This document shows positions 9,297 to 17,009 of a stretch of DNA of 64,000 nucleotides, one piece after another; positions within the stretch are counted from its first letter, which is position 1; every line of letters starts with the position of its first letter. Origin of the DNA: CAWIJJ01 sp963836405. GTDB taxonomy: Bacteria; Acidobacteriota; Terriglobia; Bryobacterales; Bryobacteraceae. The notes beneath the pieces are model-generated. The model was given only the letters and a program-made list of their open reading frames with translations, had not been told where the DNA came from and made no database searches. A program made the translations under genes and the position numbers. Location of the stretch: positions 62,001 through 126,000 of the forward strand of contig CAWIJL010000017.1 in the NCBI GenBank assembly GCA_963836405.1, given 5' to 3'.

Positions 9297-9503
9297 TCAG
9301 TGCATGGTGGCGGCGATAATCCAGCAAAGGCCCAATGCCACCGCGGCCGCGAAGATCGCGACCGCAACGTTGCGCTCCTCCACCAGTTGCTTCCACAGGT
9401 CGAAGGGCGCCAGTTTCGAGATCACCGCGAACGCAACCGCGAAAGCCGCCACGCCCAGAAAGGTGAAAAGAATCGCATTGAGCAGGGGATATTCGGTCAT
9501 CAT
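9297..9503 (-). CDS. DUF350-like small membrane protein
   Basis: 68 residues from ATG 9503 (a second ATG at 9500), overlapping the hypB stop in ATGA. It has two membrane helices: LLNAILFTFLGVAAFAVAFA and, after a short loop with LAPFDLWKQLVEE, NVAVAIFAAAVALGLCWIIA. The NVAVAIFAAAVALGL block is the DUF350 signature. Known DUF350 proteins have either one such unit (as here) or two. The function is not established. Coupling to hypB suggests co-expression with the nickel chaperones; a direct link is inference only. Confidence 0.75.
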   Translation of the reverse strand: MMTEYPLLNAILFTFLGVAAFAVAFAVISKLAPFDLWKQLVEERNVAVAIFAAAVALGLCWIIAATMH

Positions 9504-10141
9504 CGCGTCCGCTCCAGCCACTGGTACCAGCACTCGAGACCCTCCCCGCTCGTGCAGGAGAGCCGCGCGATTTCGATGTCCGGCTGAACGCGGCGAGCGT
9601 TTTCGCAGGCAAGGCCGGCATCGAAGGGAACATAGGGCAGCAGGTCGATTTTGCTGAGCACCATCAGGTCCGCATGGTGGAAAGTGGCGGGGTACTTCAG
9701 CGGCTTGTCCTCGCCCTCGGTCACGCTCAGCAGCACCACGCGCAGTTCCTCGCCCAGATCGTAGCTCGTGGGGCACACCAGGTTGCCGACATTCTCGAGG
9801 AACAGCACTTCGAGTTCCTCCACGCGCCACCCCTCCAGCGCCCGCTCCACCATGCGCGCATCCAGGTGGCAGGCGCCCCCGGTGGTGATCTGCCGGACGG
9901 GAAAACCGAAGCGCGCCAGCCTCCGCGCATCGTTGTCCGTCTGGATGTCGCCCGTGAGCACGGCAACCCGGCGCGACCCTTGGTAGTGTTCCAGCGTGCG
10001 CTCGAGCAGCGACGTCTTGCCCGACCCCGGCGAACTGATCAGGTTCACGCAAAACGTGCCGCCGCGCTCGAACCGCTCGCGCAACCCGGCCGCGATGCGG
10101 TCGTTCTCATTCAGTACCTTGCGCTCCAATGGAACGCGCAT
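9500..10141 (-). CDS. hypB: Hydrogenase nickel incorporation GTPase HypB
   Basis: 213 residues from ATG 10141, whose A is shared with the hypA stop (TGATG). G-protein motifs: P-loop ISSPGSGKTSLLERTL, GDIQTDNDARRL, nickel/zinc site TTGGACHLDARMVERAL, LFLENVGNLVCPTSYDLGE, and a guanine-specificity motif in the form LSKIDLLPYVPFD. There is no His-rich N-terminal stretch, so this is the short HypB without nickel storage. It drives GTP-dependent nickel delivery with HypA to [NiFe]-hydrogenase. No hydrogenase structural gene is in the window. Confidence 0.95.
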   Translation of the reverse strand: MRVPLERKVLNENDRIAAGLRERFERGGTFCVNLISSPGSGKTSLLERTLEHYQGSRRVAVLTGDIQTDNDARRLARFGFPVRQITTGGACHLDARMVERALEGWRVEELEVLFLENVGNLVCPTSYDLGEELRVVLLSVTEGEDKPLKYPATFHHADLMVLSKIDLLPYVPFDAGLACENARRVQPDIEIARLSCTSGEGLECWYQWLERTR

Positions 10142-10488
10142 CAATGATCCTCCAGTTCAATGTACCCGAGTTCTATTTCATCACCTCCCAGAGCTTCGGT
10201 CTCGGTGGAGGAGCACTGCGCGCAGTCGGGATTGTATTCGGTGACGCGGAAAACGGCGCCGCACGCGCGGCATCGCCGCGTCCAGGGGCACACCTCGATC
10301 TCAAAAACGGTGGCGGAAAGGTCGGTGCCGGCTACCAGGCATTCCAGGCAGAACCGCAGCGATTCCGGTTCGACGCCGGAAAGCTCGCCGATGCGCAGCC
10401 CAGCGCGCGATGGGCGCCCGCCCCCGTGCAGGCCCGCTTCGCAGCGCACCGCATCCAGAACCGCTTCCGCAATGCTCATCTCATGCAA
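10141..10488 (-). CDS. hypA: Hydrogenase/urease nickel chaperone HypA
   Basis: 115 residues if translation starts at TTG 10488, which gives MHEMSIAEAVLDAV. HypA needs His2 as its nickel ligand, and only this start provides the MHE beginning; an ATG at 10506 would put six extra residues ahead of it. The zinc site is two CxxC pairs (CRACGAVF and CAQCSS). It brings nickel to HypB for [NiFe]-hydrogenase maturation and can also feed urease. It is first in an apparent hypA-hypB-DUF350 operon, just upstream of, and divergent from, tRNA-Gly. Confidence 0.93.
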   Translation of the reverse strand: MHEMSIAEAVLDAVRCEAGLHGGGRPSRAGLRIGELSGVEPESLRFCLECLVAGTDLSATVFEIEVCPWTRRCRACGAVFRVTEYNPDCAQCSSTETEALGGDEIELGYIELEDH

Positions 10489-10557
10489 ACCACACTCTAA
10501 CGGCATTGCGAGACGCCCGGCAAGCCCATTGACCAGTGCTAAAATAGTTCCCGAAGG

Positions 10558-10632
10558 GCGGGGTTGGCCTAGTGGTCGGGCGTCAGCCTTCCAAGCTGAT
10601 TTACACGGGTTCGAATCCCGTACCCCGCTCCA
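10558..10632 (+). tRNA. tRNA-Gly (anticodon TCC)
   Basis: The cloverleaf folds by eye: acceptor GCGGGGT pairs with ACCCCGC, anticodon stem TCAGC/GCTGA encloses loop CTTCCAA (anticodon TCC), and T-arm ACGGG-TTCGAAT-CCCGT is perfect. Discriminator T is followed by an encoded CCA at 10630-10632. A TAAAAT box at 10540-10545 could be its -10 element; no good -35 is visible. Its 3' end adjoins a decayed toxin-antitoxin pair, which fits use of this tRNA as an integration target. Confidence 0.96.
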
Positions 10633-10638
10633 ATCGCT

Positions 10639-10803
10639 ATCCTCCCGGCTTCTTTGGCGCGTTCGTTGGCGTTGGCTCCTGTGGATGAGGAAGAGATCGC
10701 GCCGGATACAGCACCGGCGATCGACCGCTCTCGCGCTTCCCTGGACCGCGGTGAAGGCATTCCGCACGAAGACATCCTGCGCGAGTTCGGACTGGAACAG
10801 TGA
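10639..10803 (+). pseudogene. Antitoxin remnant (5' truncated)
   Basis: An open frame without a convincing start, beginning a few bases after tRNA-Gly, ends VDEEEIAPDTAPAIDRSRAS followed by LDRGEGIPHEDILREFGLEQ and stop at 10803. This is the C-terminal half of a common antitoxin type that precedes RelE/ParE toxins, including the GIPHEDILREFGL ending. The N-terminal DNA-binding half is missing, presumably lost at the tRNA junction. The stop overlaps the toxin reading frame, as in intact pairs. Confidence 0.7.
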
Positions 10804-11071
10804 TCCAGGGACAACCCGGGCCGGAACGCATCGCCGTGATCTGCCCGAAGCGCGCACCGATCTGCGGGTGATCGACCGCGAAACCGCAATTCAGATTCTC
10901 CACTGCGTAGACCGCTAATTGGTAAATCGCGCCGGGGACGTGAAACGGCTCAAGCCGCCCTTCACCGGCTTCCGCCTTCGCTGCGGCGATCACCGGGTAT
11001 TCTTCGGTCTCAAAGGCGAAAACACCGTCGAGATCGCCGCCGTCCGAAACCGGCGGGAAGCCTACCGCTGA
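10800..11071 (+). pseudogene. RelE/ParE-type toxin, frameshifted and with an in-frame stop
   Basis: The pieces read ERIAV, then in the next frame LPEARTDLRVIDRETAIQIL, then a TAA at 10916, then in the same frame VNRAGDVKRLKPPFTGFRLR and GDHRVFFGLKGENTVEIAAV-RNRREAYR to stop at 11071. The ordering ARxDLRxIDRxTAxxIL, GDVKRL, FRLRxGDxRVxF, RREAYR is that of RelE-family mRNA interferases. At least one frameshift near 10845 and one nonsense codon make it inactive, as expected where the antitoxin is broken. Confidence 0.75.
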
Positions 11072-11700
11072 CTTGCTGCTCGCCAAGCTTTTGAAGGTAG
11101 CTCCCGTCCTCAGTCGGTTCTTGTGGCAGCACCAAAGCTGTTCAGCCAAGCGCTTCACAAGCCCCGTTCTGCCGCCTCGGCTGTTCTGGCTCGCTTGTGT
11201 AGTCATCTCAGGGAGATGACCGGTCTAACGATCCGAGCCACGGTCCCACAAATGGACTGCGCAACGGCTTTCAGACCGCTTCACGTATCCGGGCCTCTTT
11301 ACATATTGCCCGGCTTCCGCCGTCCATTCCTGCTAAGGACTCCGCGAGCCGCAATGCCATTGGCATCCGTCGCCGTCAGGTCAAGCCTTAGCTCATAGCC
11401 ACAACCGCTTCACGACCGCCCGCCGTCGCCGACGGGATTCCTACGTGAACTGCACTACTAGCTAAGCTAGCCTCGCCTAAAATCGTGGCTTTGGGAACCC
11501 AGAGCCAATGGTATTGTGGGGGTGCTTTGGTGGCGTGGCAGCTAACGTTCAGGCGAACGAAAGGCTCGGGGAGGTTCGGACGACTGGGTGGGTTAGCCGC
11601 TGAAGCAGGACCATTCTAGGACCATGATTGCCGTTTCCGAGGATTCCTAAAGGCTCTTTCGAGTGCCACTCGTGCCTTTGATTTCTGATGTTTACCAACG
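11072..11700 (+). other. Gene-poor stretch without a recognised gene
   Basis: I find no convincing coding sequence on either strand. A 91-codon open frame at 11123-11398 and a long minus-strand frame crossing the toxin remnant have no recognisable motif and are probably chance. Visible structure: a perfect 13-bp palindrome at 11458-11470 (CTAGCTAAGCTAG) and a hairpin at about 11490-11512 whose TGGCTTTGGG arm pairs with CCCAGAGCCA. No T-run follows either. The stretch lies between the toxin remnant and a tRNA remnant and looks like decayed mobile DNA. Confidence 0.5.
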
Positions 11701-11707
11701 CACGGAA

Positions 11708-11754
11708 AACTCATAACCCAAAGATCGAAGGTTTAAATCCTTCCCCCGTAACCA
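11708..11754 (+). pseudogene. 3'-half tRNA-fMet remnant
   Basis: The segment reads like the 3' half of initiator tRNA: anticodon loop CTCATAA, then CCCAAAGATC, a perfect T-stem GAAGG/CCTTC around loop TTTAAAT, an acceptor 3' strand, and terminal ACCA. The 5' side of the anticodon stem (GAAAA) does not pair with CCCAA, and no matching 5' acceptor strand is present nearby, so it cannot be a working tRNA. The 3' half ending at CCA is the part that integrases usually duplicate on insertion. Confidence 0.68.
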
Positions 11755-11849
11755 ACTCATTCTTCAGCAGTTATTCTCACTTTTCCCATCCTTCCTTTTC
11801 GCATTGCCAAGCCCACGTTCCTTCGTAAGCGACTCATTCCAAAGACAGT

Positions 11850-11964
11850 AAATTGGTGACAGCTCATCGGGCTGTTGGCGATTGCGGGCACTCCGAACAA
11901 AGCATCTAAATTCAATAAAATAGCGAATACGCCGCTAGAATCGTCGCCAGTTTGTCACCAATTT
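11850..11964. repeat. 12-bp inverted repeat about 100 bp apart
   Basis: AAATTGGTGACA at 11850-11861 is repeated as its exact reverse complement at 11953-11964. The interval has no recognised gene. It may be a binding site pair or an old element end near the tRNA remnant; the function is unknown. Confidence 0.5.
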
Positions 11965-12117
11965 GACGGCTGTTTCTAAACGTCAGGGTTCGCTGTTGCC
12001 GGAGTGCGAATTCCGTAGCCGTTTCGGAGCACCTGATCATTCCGTGGCGACAGCCTTTTGGATAGCTGTTGCTGCGCCGCTCTCTCTTTGCAACGCACGA
12101 TCTGGCAGCGGAAATAA

Positions 12118-13047
12118 TCAATTCTCCAACCGCCGGATCTTGATATTGCGGAACCATACGGCGCTTCGGTGGTACTGGAAGTGGATCGGGCTCGAATCAA
12201 CGTCCAGTCGTAACAGGGATTCCGCGGTCACGCGCTCGAGAACGCCGTCATATCTTTGCTGGTCACCGGTGGCGGTTTCGAATTTTCTCAGCCCGGCTGC
12301 GCGATTTGTTTCGAGGACTGCACGGAGAGCGTCGGACCTCAGGTTTCCCGCGGCCACGCTCTCACCGTCGAGCCAGTGCTCAAAATGGTCGCCGGACACC
12401 TTAATGCGCGTGGCGTGAATCGTACCAGCGACCACAGGATGCGGCTTTCTCGGAATCACCACCCGGTACAAGGCAGCCGAGGAGCGGGAGGGACTGTCCA
12501 GGGCGTCCGGCGCGTTCTCATCATCCGTCAACTGGTATTCGAAGCCGATTGGTAATCCGTCGTTCATTGCGTCAAGCGTGGGCGGCACCAGGTCAACATG
12601 GCCTGTCTTCAAGTCGCTTGGATTGAACTGCCACACCCGTTGGATACGGTATTTGACACCGGAGTTTCCACCCTTCGCAATTTTCCATTCGAATTGCAGC
12701 TCGAAGTTTCGGAACGACTCGAGCGTCGACAACTGCCGTCCCTCATCGGAGTTCCCCCGCGTATCAGTTCGGATCCAGCCACGGTCAATCTTCCACCTTG
12801 CGCTCTTCCGGACCTTGCTGAGTGTCCAGTTAGTCCAGGTTTTGCCATCGAAGAGGAGGAACCACCCGGCTGCTTCCTCTTCCGCTGTCAGTTGGTTCAC
12901 GCTAGTAGGCTGTGGCGGCTGAGCGCGAGCGGCGGACCCGAGAATCAGGACCAAGGCTATCGTGCCCGACAAGATACTTCTGCGCATGAAGGGGCTGCAG
13001 GTTGAACCCTTGCGCGGCAGCCCAGCGAATTGCGAAGATTCGACCAT
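12118..13047 (-). CDS. Secreted DUF1080 (3-keto-disaccharide hydrolase-like) protein
   Basis: 309 residues from ATG 13047; a second ATG at 13050 is adjacent. The start is set by a strong Shine-Dalgarno AGGAGG seven bases upstream, which leaves a long basic region before the signal peptide core ALVLILGSAARAQ. The DUF1080 sandwich begins GWFLLFDGKTWTNW and includes NFELQFEWKIAKGGNSGVKY and IHATRIKVSGDHFEHWLDGE, ending VWFRNIKIRRL. Members cleave 3-keto-glycosides or bind glycans in the periplasm; the exact substrate is unknown. It is last of the receptor gene set. Confidence 0.85.
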   Translation of the reverse strand: MVESSQFAGLPRKGSTCSPFMRRSILSGTIALVLILGSAARAQPPQPTSVNQLTAEEEAAGWFLLFDGKTWTNWTLSKVRKSARWKIDRGWIRTDTRGNSDEGRQLSTLESFRNFELQFEWKIAKGGNSGVKYRIQRVWQFNPSDLKTGHVDLVPPTLDAMNDGLPIGFEYQLTDDENAPDALDSPSRSSAALYRVVIPRKPHPVVAGTIHATRIKVSGDHFEHWLDGESVAAGNLRSDALRAVLETNRAAGLRKFETATGDQQRYDGVLERVTAESLLRLDVDSSPIHFQYHRSAVWFRNIKIRRLEN

Positions 13048-13083
13048 CATTCCACCTCCTGGTGGGATTGCTTTGAAATTCAG

Positions 13084-13575
13084 TCAGTGTCCCGACCGCG
13101 TCTTAGCCCGGTAAACCGTCACATGCCCGGCAGGCAGCGCGGCGCCCGCGCCCGCGCCGATTCCGGCGGCGATCGGTGTCACGAGCATCACCCCAAAAAA
13201 CTCCTCCCCGGACTCACTGGAATGGATGGCCGCCGCGCCGATTGCCGCACCGGCGGCAGCGCCGATTGCGAGCCCGAGCAGAGTATTCCGCTTACGGTGG
13301 GAAGCTTCGCGATTCTTCACGCTCAAGACATTGGCTCGAGGTATCGACACTTGGTCCTTGCCGGCGGCGAGGGAGATCGCATCATCGGCGAATGCGATGA
13401 ACTTACCCACAACCGCCTTCATCTGCATGTTGACGACCTCGATCTTCTGGCCCGGGCGCAGCCGGCGGAGATTGTCCCATGAATTTTCCGCCAACTGCCC
13501 CAAAAGCATCGATGGAATGCAGGCCAGAAGCAGGATTCGGATGGTCGATATCGTTTGATGTTTATGCATCTTCAT
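13084..13575 (-). CDS. Secreted glycine-zipper protein
   Basis: 163 residues from ATG 13575. A signal peptide (LLLACIPSMLLGQ) is followed by a small beta domain that sets out RPGQKIEVVNMQMKAVVGKF and then a Gly/Ala-rich stretch LLGLAIGAAAGAAIGAAAIH that could lie in a membrane. It has the same length and plan as the protein encoded at 21260-21727, so the two are paralogues on either side of the receptor gene. Function unknown; anchoring a small soluble domain to the envelope is a guess. Confidence 0.72.
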   Translation of the reverse strand: MKMHKHQTISTIRILLLACIPSMLLGQLAENSWDNLRRLRPGQKIEVVNMQMKAVVGKFIAFADDAISLAAGKDQVSIPRANVLSVKNREASHRKRNTLLGLAIGAAAGAAIGAAAIHSSESGEEFFGVMLVTPIAAGIGAGAGAALPAGHVTVYRAKTRSGH

Positions 13576-13598
13576 TGCAAATCCGTCCTCTTCCGTGC

Positions 13599-13981
13599 TC
13601 AGAATTCGTACTTCAGCGCAAGCTGAATAATACGCGCCTCAGTGCTCGTTTGGATGATCTGGCCAAAGCCTCCGCCGCTGATGTTCACGCCCGGCACGCC
13701 GAGATTTGCATGATTCAGCGCGTTGAAGAGCTCCGCACGAAATTGAACGAGGTGCTTCTCCGTCAACCTGAAATTCCTGCTCAGATTGAAATCGATATTG
13801 AACAACTCCGGTCCGCGCAGCACCCCCACTCCGGAGTTCCCGAACGCCTGGAACGGAACGAAGCCATCGGCTGCGGGGGTCGTTTGCAGGACCCGGAATG
13901 CGTTGGTGTCGAAATAGCGGTCTACTGTCCGCTGGGAAGCAGGCAATGCGCCGTTCGCGATGCGGTTCGGACGGCTTTGCC
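13599..13981 (-). pseudogene. TonB-dependent receptor, 3' fragment (cut by IS21-like element)
   Basis: This is the C-terminal about 125 residues of the receptor whose 5' part lies at 18255-21225. It reads RPNRIANGALPASQRTVDRY, then FGNSGVGVLRGPELFNIDFN and VQFRAELFNALNHANLGVPG, ending LALKYEF with the terminal Phe typical of outer-membrane barrels. It is out of reach of any start now. Joining 18255 to 13972, with one copy of the 9-bp repeat kept, restores a single frame. Confidence 0.93.
13973..13981. repeat. 9-bp target site duplication, left copy
   Basis: GGCTTTGCC immediately outside the left end of the IS21-like element, identical to 18255-18263. It lies within receptor coding sequence. 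Confidence 0.9.
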
Positions 13982-14127
13982 TTCGGCACGCGCGAGAAGT
14001 GACCCACCTGTGCTTGCCAAAAATGACTCAGGCAGTCTGTAGCTGAGCCACACTCCCGCTGGCAGCCGCGCAAAACGTGGCGCCGTTTCCGGTACAGTGT
14101 TGATTTCGTAATGAGCCGGAGGTTTGC

Positions 14128-14159
14128 GCCCTGGAGAGGAGTAGATTCCCCTCCAGGGC
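14128..14159. repeat. Hairpin in the left part of the IS
   Basis: GCCCTGGAG at 14128 pairs with CTCCAGGGC ending at 14159, with one mismatch if the stem is extended inward to 12 bp. It lies just ahead of the first IS gene and has no T-run after it. It may limit read-in transcription, as is common at IS ends. Confidence 0.5.
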
Positions 14160-14186
14160 AGGAGCTTCTGGGAGTCATCACCTCCC

Positions 14187-14675
14187 ATGGGCCCTACCGA
14201 GAATCTTACAGGTCCGCACAAAAGGCAAGGGGCTGGGCGACGGAAACAATCCGGGCGTCGGCCGCGAACACGCCGGTGTCTGCTAAAAGGATGCGAGCAG
14301 CGCTTTCACCCCGGCCGGGTCCGACAGCGTTATTGCAGCGAAGAGTGCCGGGAAGGGGCACGGGAATGGTCGCGGTGGAAGGCCCAGCAAAGATATCGGG
14401 CGACCACGGCAGGCAAACAGAAACGGAACGGGCAAAGCCGGCGCTACCGCGAGCACACGAAAAGCCGGAAACCCGCAGAGCCAGAGGCGGTTAACGACGC
14501 CGCGAGGGTAATCACTACAGAACATTTTTTTCGATCATTCGTGCGACCGGCCCGGCTGCTACGTGGGATTCGAGCGTGGGCGGCGAAGTCCTTTACAACG
14601 CTTCTGCTCGCACGACTGCCGGCACGCGATGGAGAGCGTCAGGGAAAGGGAGCAGCGGTGGAAACAGGCGCGTGA
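14187..14675 (+). CDS. IS-encoded small zinc-finger protein
   Basis: 162 residues from ATG 14187. A single treble-clef-like finger is visible: CLLKGCEQRFHPGRVRQRYC followed by SEEC, i.e. C-x4-C-x13-C-x3-C. Around it the chain is strongly basic (KAQQRYRATTAGKQKRNGQS), so nucleic-acid binding is likely. I know similar proteins only as companions of IS21-like elements in Acidobacteria and relatives; no function is established. No good ribosome site is seen, so the start is uncertain. Confidence 0.62.
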   Translation: MGPTENLTGPHKRQGAGRRKQSGRRPRTRRCLLKGCEQRFHPGRVRQRYCSEECREGAREWSRWKAQQRYRATTAGKQKRNGQSRRYREHTKSRKPAEPEAVNDAARVITTEHFFRSFVRPARLLRGIRAWAAKSFTTLLLARLPARDGERQGKGAAVETGA

Positions 14676-14731
14676 TTTAATCCGGAGATATTGATCGGCT
14701 GGCGGGGCTCGGCATACATTCAGCCTGTCCG

Positions 14732-15838
14732 ATGCAACTGGAGTTTCACCAACTCGACCGGCGTTGGGAGCACCTGCGAGTGCGCCATGCAGGGCGGCAG
14801 CGGCGGCTGTTGGCGTCGCTAGCTGACAGTGGGCAGCAAACGCCCATCGTGGTGGTGGCCGCCGAAGGCCAGGGCGACCATTACGTGGTGATCGACGGCT
14901 ACAAGCGGATCGCGGCGCTGGAGCAACTGGGGCGGGACACGGTGGAAGCCGTGGTGTGGCCGATGAGCGAGGCGGCGGCCGTAGTGCTGGACCGCTCGCT
15001 GCGTTTATCCGAACACGAGACCGCGCTGGAGGTGGGTTGGCTGTTGGCGGAGTTGGAGCGGCGCTTCGATTACGGGCTGGATGAGTTGGCGCGCCGGTTC
15101 GATCGCAGCGTGAGTTGGGTATCGAGGCGGCTGGCGCTGGTGGAGGTTTTACCGGAAGCGATCCAGCAACAGGTGCGCGAGGGCAAGATTCTGGCGCAGA
15201 TGGCCATGAAGTTTCTGGTGCCGGTGGCGCGTCAAAGCCTGGAGGATTGCCAGCGGATGGCGGCCATCTTCGCCGCACACCACGGCGATACGCGTGCCGG
15301 CGGCCAGTTGTATGCAGCGTGGCGCAAAGGTTCTCCGGCAATCCGCCAACGCATTCTCGACGATCCCGAGTTGTTCTTCAAAGCGCAGCGGCAGGCGCAG
15401 GAGCAAGCTCCGGCCGGAACCGGCGCCGAACTGTTACGCGATCTGGAAATGGTGGCGGCGATTGTGAACCGCGCCCAGCGGCGACTGGCGGGCGCGGCTG
15501 CCACGGAGGTGGATGAGCAGCAAGCGAAAGCGGCGCGGTATCAGATCGAGCGCATTCAAAAGCAGCTGCATCGCATCGACGAAAAAATCCAACCGGAGAA
15601 GACACCCCATGTTGAGCCAGGCACAACGGACCACGATTCTGGAACTGAATGCGCAGCACGTGAGCAAACGCGAGATCGCACGGGTACTGGGAGTCTCCCG
15701 CGTGGCCGTGCGCAAAGTTCTACGATCCAACTCGACCACCCTGCCGGAACTGCATCGAACCGAGAAGGCGGAGCCCTACCGGCCTCAGATCCTGGAGCTT
15801 TTCGACAAGTGCCAGGGGAATCTCGTGCGAGTCCATGA
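14732..15838 (+). CDS. IS-encoded ParB-like protein
   Basis: 368 residues from ATG 14732. A ParB/Spo0J N-terminal fold is recognisable: QQTPIVVVAAEGQGDHYVVI then DGYKRIAALEQLG (residues 55-67), the DGxxR-type motif of the nucleotide-binding domain. A helix-turn-helix at about 113-135 (YGLDELARRFDRSVSWVSRR) is followed by helices and a C-terminal coiled coil. The last 77 codons overlap istA in another frame and read as low-quality sequence, so the useful protein may end near residue 290. A role in binding IS DNA or regulating transposition is inferred from position only. Confidence 0.78.
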   Translation: MQLEFHQLDRRWEHLRVRHAGRQRRLLASLADSGQQTPIVVVAAEGQGDHYVVIDGYKRIAALEQLGRDTVEAVVWPMSEAAAVVLDRSLRLSEHETALEVGWLLAELERRFDYGLDELARRFDRSVSWVSRRLALVEVLPEAIQQQVREGKILAQMAMKFLVPVARQSLEDCQRMAAIFAAHHGDTRAGGQLYAAWRKGSPAIRQRILDDPELFFKAQRQAQEQAPAGTGAELLRDLEMVAAIVNRAQRRLAGAAATEVDEQQAKAARYQIERIQKQLHRIDEKIQPEKTPHVEPGTTDHDSGTECAAREQTRDRTGTGSLPRGRAQSSTIQLDHPAGTASNREGGALPASDPGAFRQVPGESRASP

Positions 15839-17009
15839 GGAACTGGTGGCGGCGGGGGCGGAGATGTCGTATGCCGCGTTGACCTCGTTCTGCCGGCGGC
15901 ATGGAATCGGCTACGCGCCGCCCACGCCGGCGGGCCAGTATGATTTTGCGCCTGGGGAGGAGATGCAGCACGACACGTCTCCGCATGAGCTCGAACTGGA
16001 CGGCAGGAAGCGCAAGGTGCAGACCGCGTCTGCGGTGCTGTGCTATTCGCGGATGCTGTTCTTCCAGTGCTATCCCACCTTCCGGCGTTTCGACTGCAAA
16101 GTCTTTCTCACGGAAGCGCTACGCTACTTCGGCGGCGCGGCAGCGCGGACCATGATCGATAACACGCACGTGGTGGTGCTGCGTGGCAGCGGACGCGACA
16201 TGGTGCCGGTACCGGAGATGGCTGCTTTTGGCGAGCGTTTCGGCTTTCAGTTCGTGGCGCACGCGATTGGCAATGCCAACCGTTCGGGACGGGTGGAGCG
16301 CCCCTTCCATTTCATCGAGCATAACTTTCTGGCGGGGCGCACCTTCCGCAGTTGGGAGGATCTGAATCAGCGGGCACGGCAGTGGTGCGATAAGGTCAAC
16401 TCGACTTACAAGAAACACATCCGCGCGGTTCCGCGAGAGCTGTTCGCGGTGGAGCGGCTGCATCTGAAGCCGCTGCCGTCGTGGATTCCGGAAGTCTACC
16501 GGCTGCAGCAGCGGCTGGTGGATATCGAAGGCTACGTGGCGTTGAACAGCAACCGCTATTCGGTGCCGGTGGAGTGGATCGGGCGCCGCGTAGAGGTGCG
16601 CGAGACCAGGGACAAGATCGAGATTCAACTCGATACCCGCCAACTGGTGACACACCGGCGCATCGCCGAAGCCGAGCACCAGCGCGTGATGCTGGCGGAG
16701 CACCGCCCGCCGCGCGGTCACAGAGACGCGCGTCCCGATCCGCATCCCGAAGAGCAGGCCATCATCACCGCCGCGCCGGAACTGGCCGACTATGTCGTGG
16801 GGTTGAAACAGCACAGCCGTAAGGTGGTCACACTTGCCCTGCGGCAACTGCTGCGGTTTGTGCGCGAGTATCCGCGTGAACCGCTGGTGGGAGCGGTGGA
16901 AGAGGCCGCCCGTTATGGGCTTTACGATCTGGACCGGCTGGAGAGGATGATTCTGCGCCGCGTGACGCGCGAATACTTTCTGCTCGATGAGGGGCCCAAC
17001 GATGACTGA
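15609..17009 (+). CDS. istA: IS21-family transposase IstA
   Basis: 466 residues from ATG 15609. An N-terminal helix-turn-helix (SKREIARVLGVSRVAVRKVL, residues 19-38) precedes an RNase-H-like DDE core: D122 in EMQHDTSPHE, D184 in TMIDNTHVVVLRG and E230 in GRVERPFHFIEHNF, all present and well spaced. The C-terminal beta domain (VALNSNRYSVPVEWIGRRVE) is typical. It cuts and joins IS ends together with IstB. The stop overlaps istB by 8 bp. No lesion is seen, so it may be active. Confidence 0.95.
   Translation: MLSQAQRTTILELNAQHVSKREIARVLGVSRVAVRKVLRSNSTTLPELHRTEKAEPYRPQILELFDKCQGNLVRVHEELVAAGAEMSYAALTSFCRRHGIGYAPPTPAGQYDFAPGEEMQHDTSPHELELDGRKRKVQTASAVLCYSRMLFFQCYPTFRRFDCKVFLTEALRYFGGAAARTMIDNTHVVVLRGSGRDMVPVPEMAAFGERFGFQFVAHAIGNANRSGRVERPFHFIEHNFLAGRTFRSWEDLNQRARQWCDKVNSTYKKHIRAVPRELFAVERLHLKPLPSWIPEVYRLQQRLVDIEGYVALNSNRYSVPVEWIGRRVEVRETRDKIEIQLDTRQLVTHRRIAEAEHQRVMLAEHRPPRGHRDARPDPHPEEQAIITAAPELADYVVGLKQHSRKVVTLALRQLLRFVREYPREPLVGAVEEAARYGLYDLDRLERMILRRVTREYFLLDEGPNDD

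Noticed and set aside
11080..11760. A tmRNA or a group I intron in tRNA-fMet
   Set aside because: The 3' end is tRNA-like, but I found no tmRNA 5' end, no tag frame and no 5' tRNA exon or intron core. A degraded tRNA fragment is the simpler reading.
14559..15341. 260-codon minus-strand frame over the ParB-like gene
   Set aside because: Its Pro/Arg/Ser-rich translation is typical of an antisense shadow, while the plus strand has ParB features.
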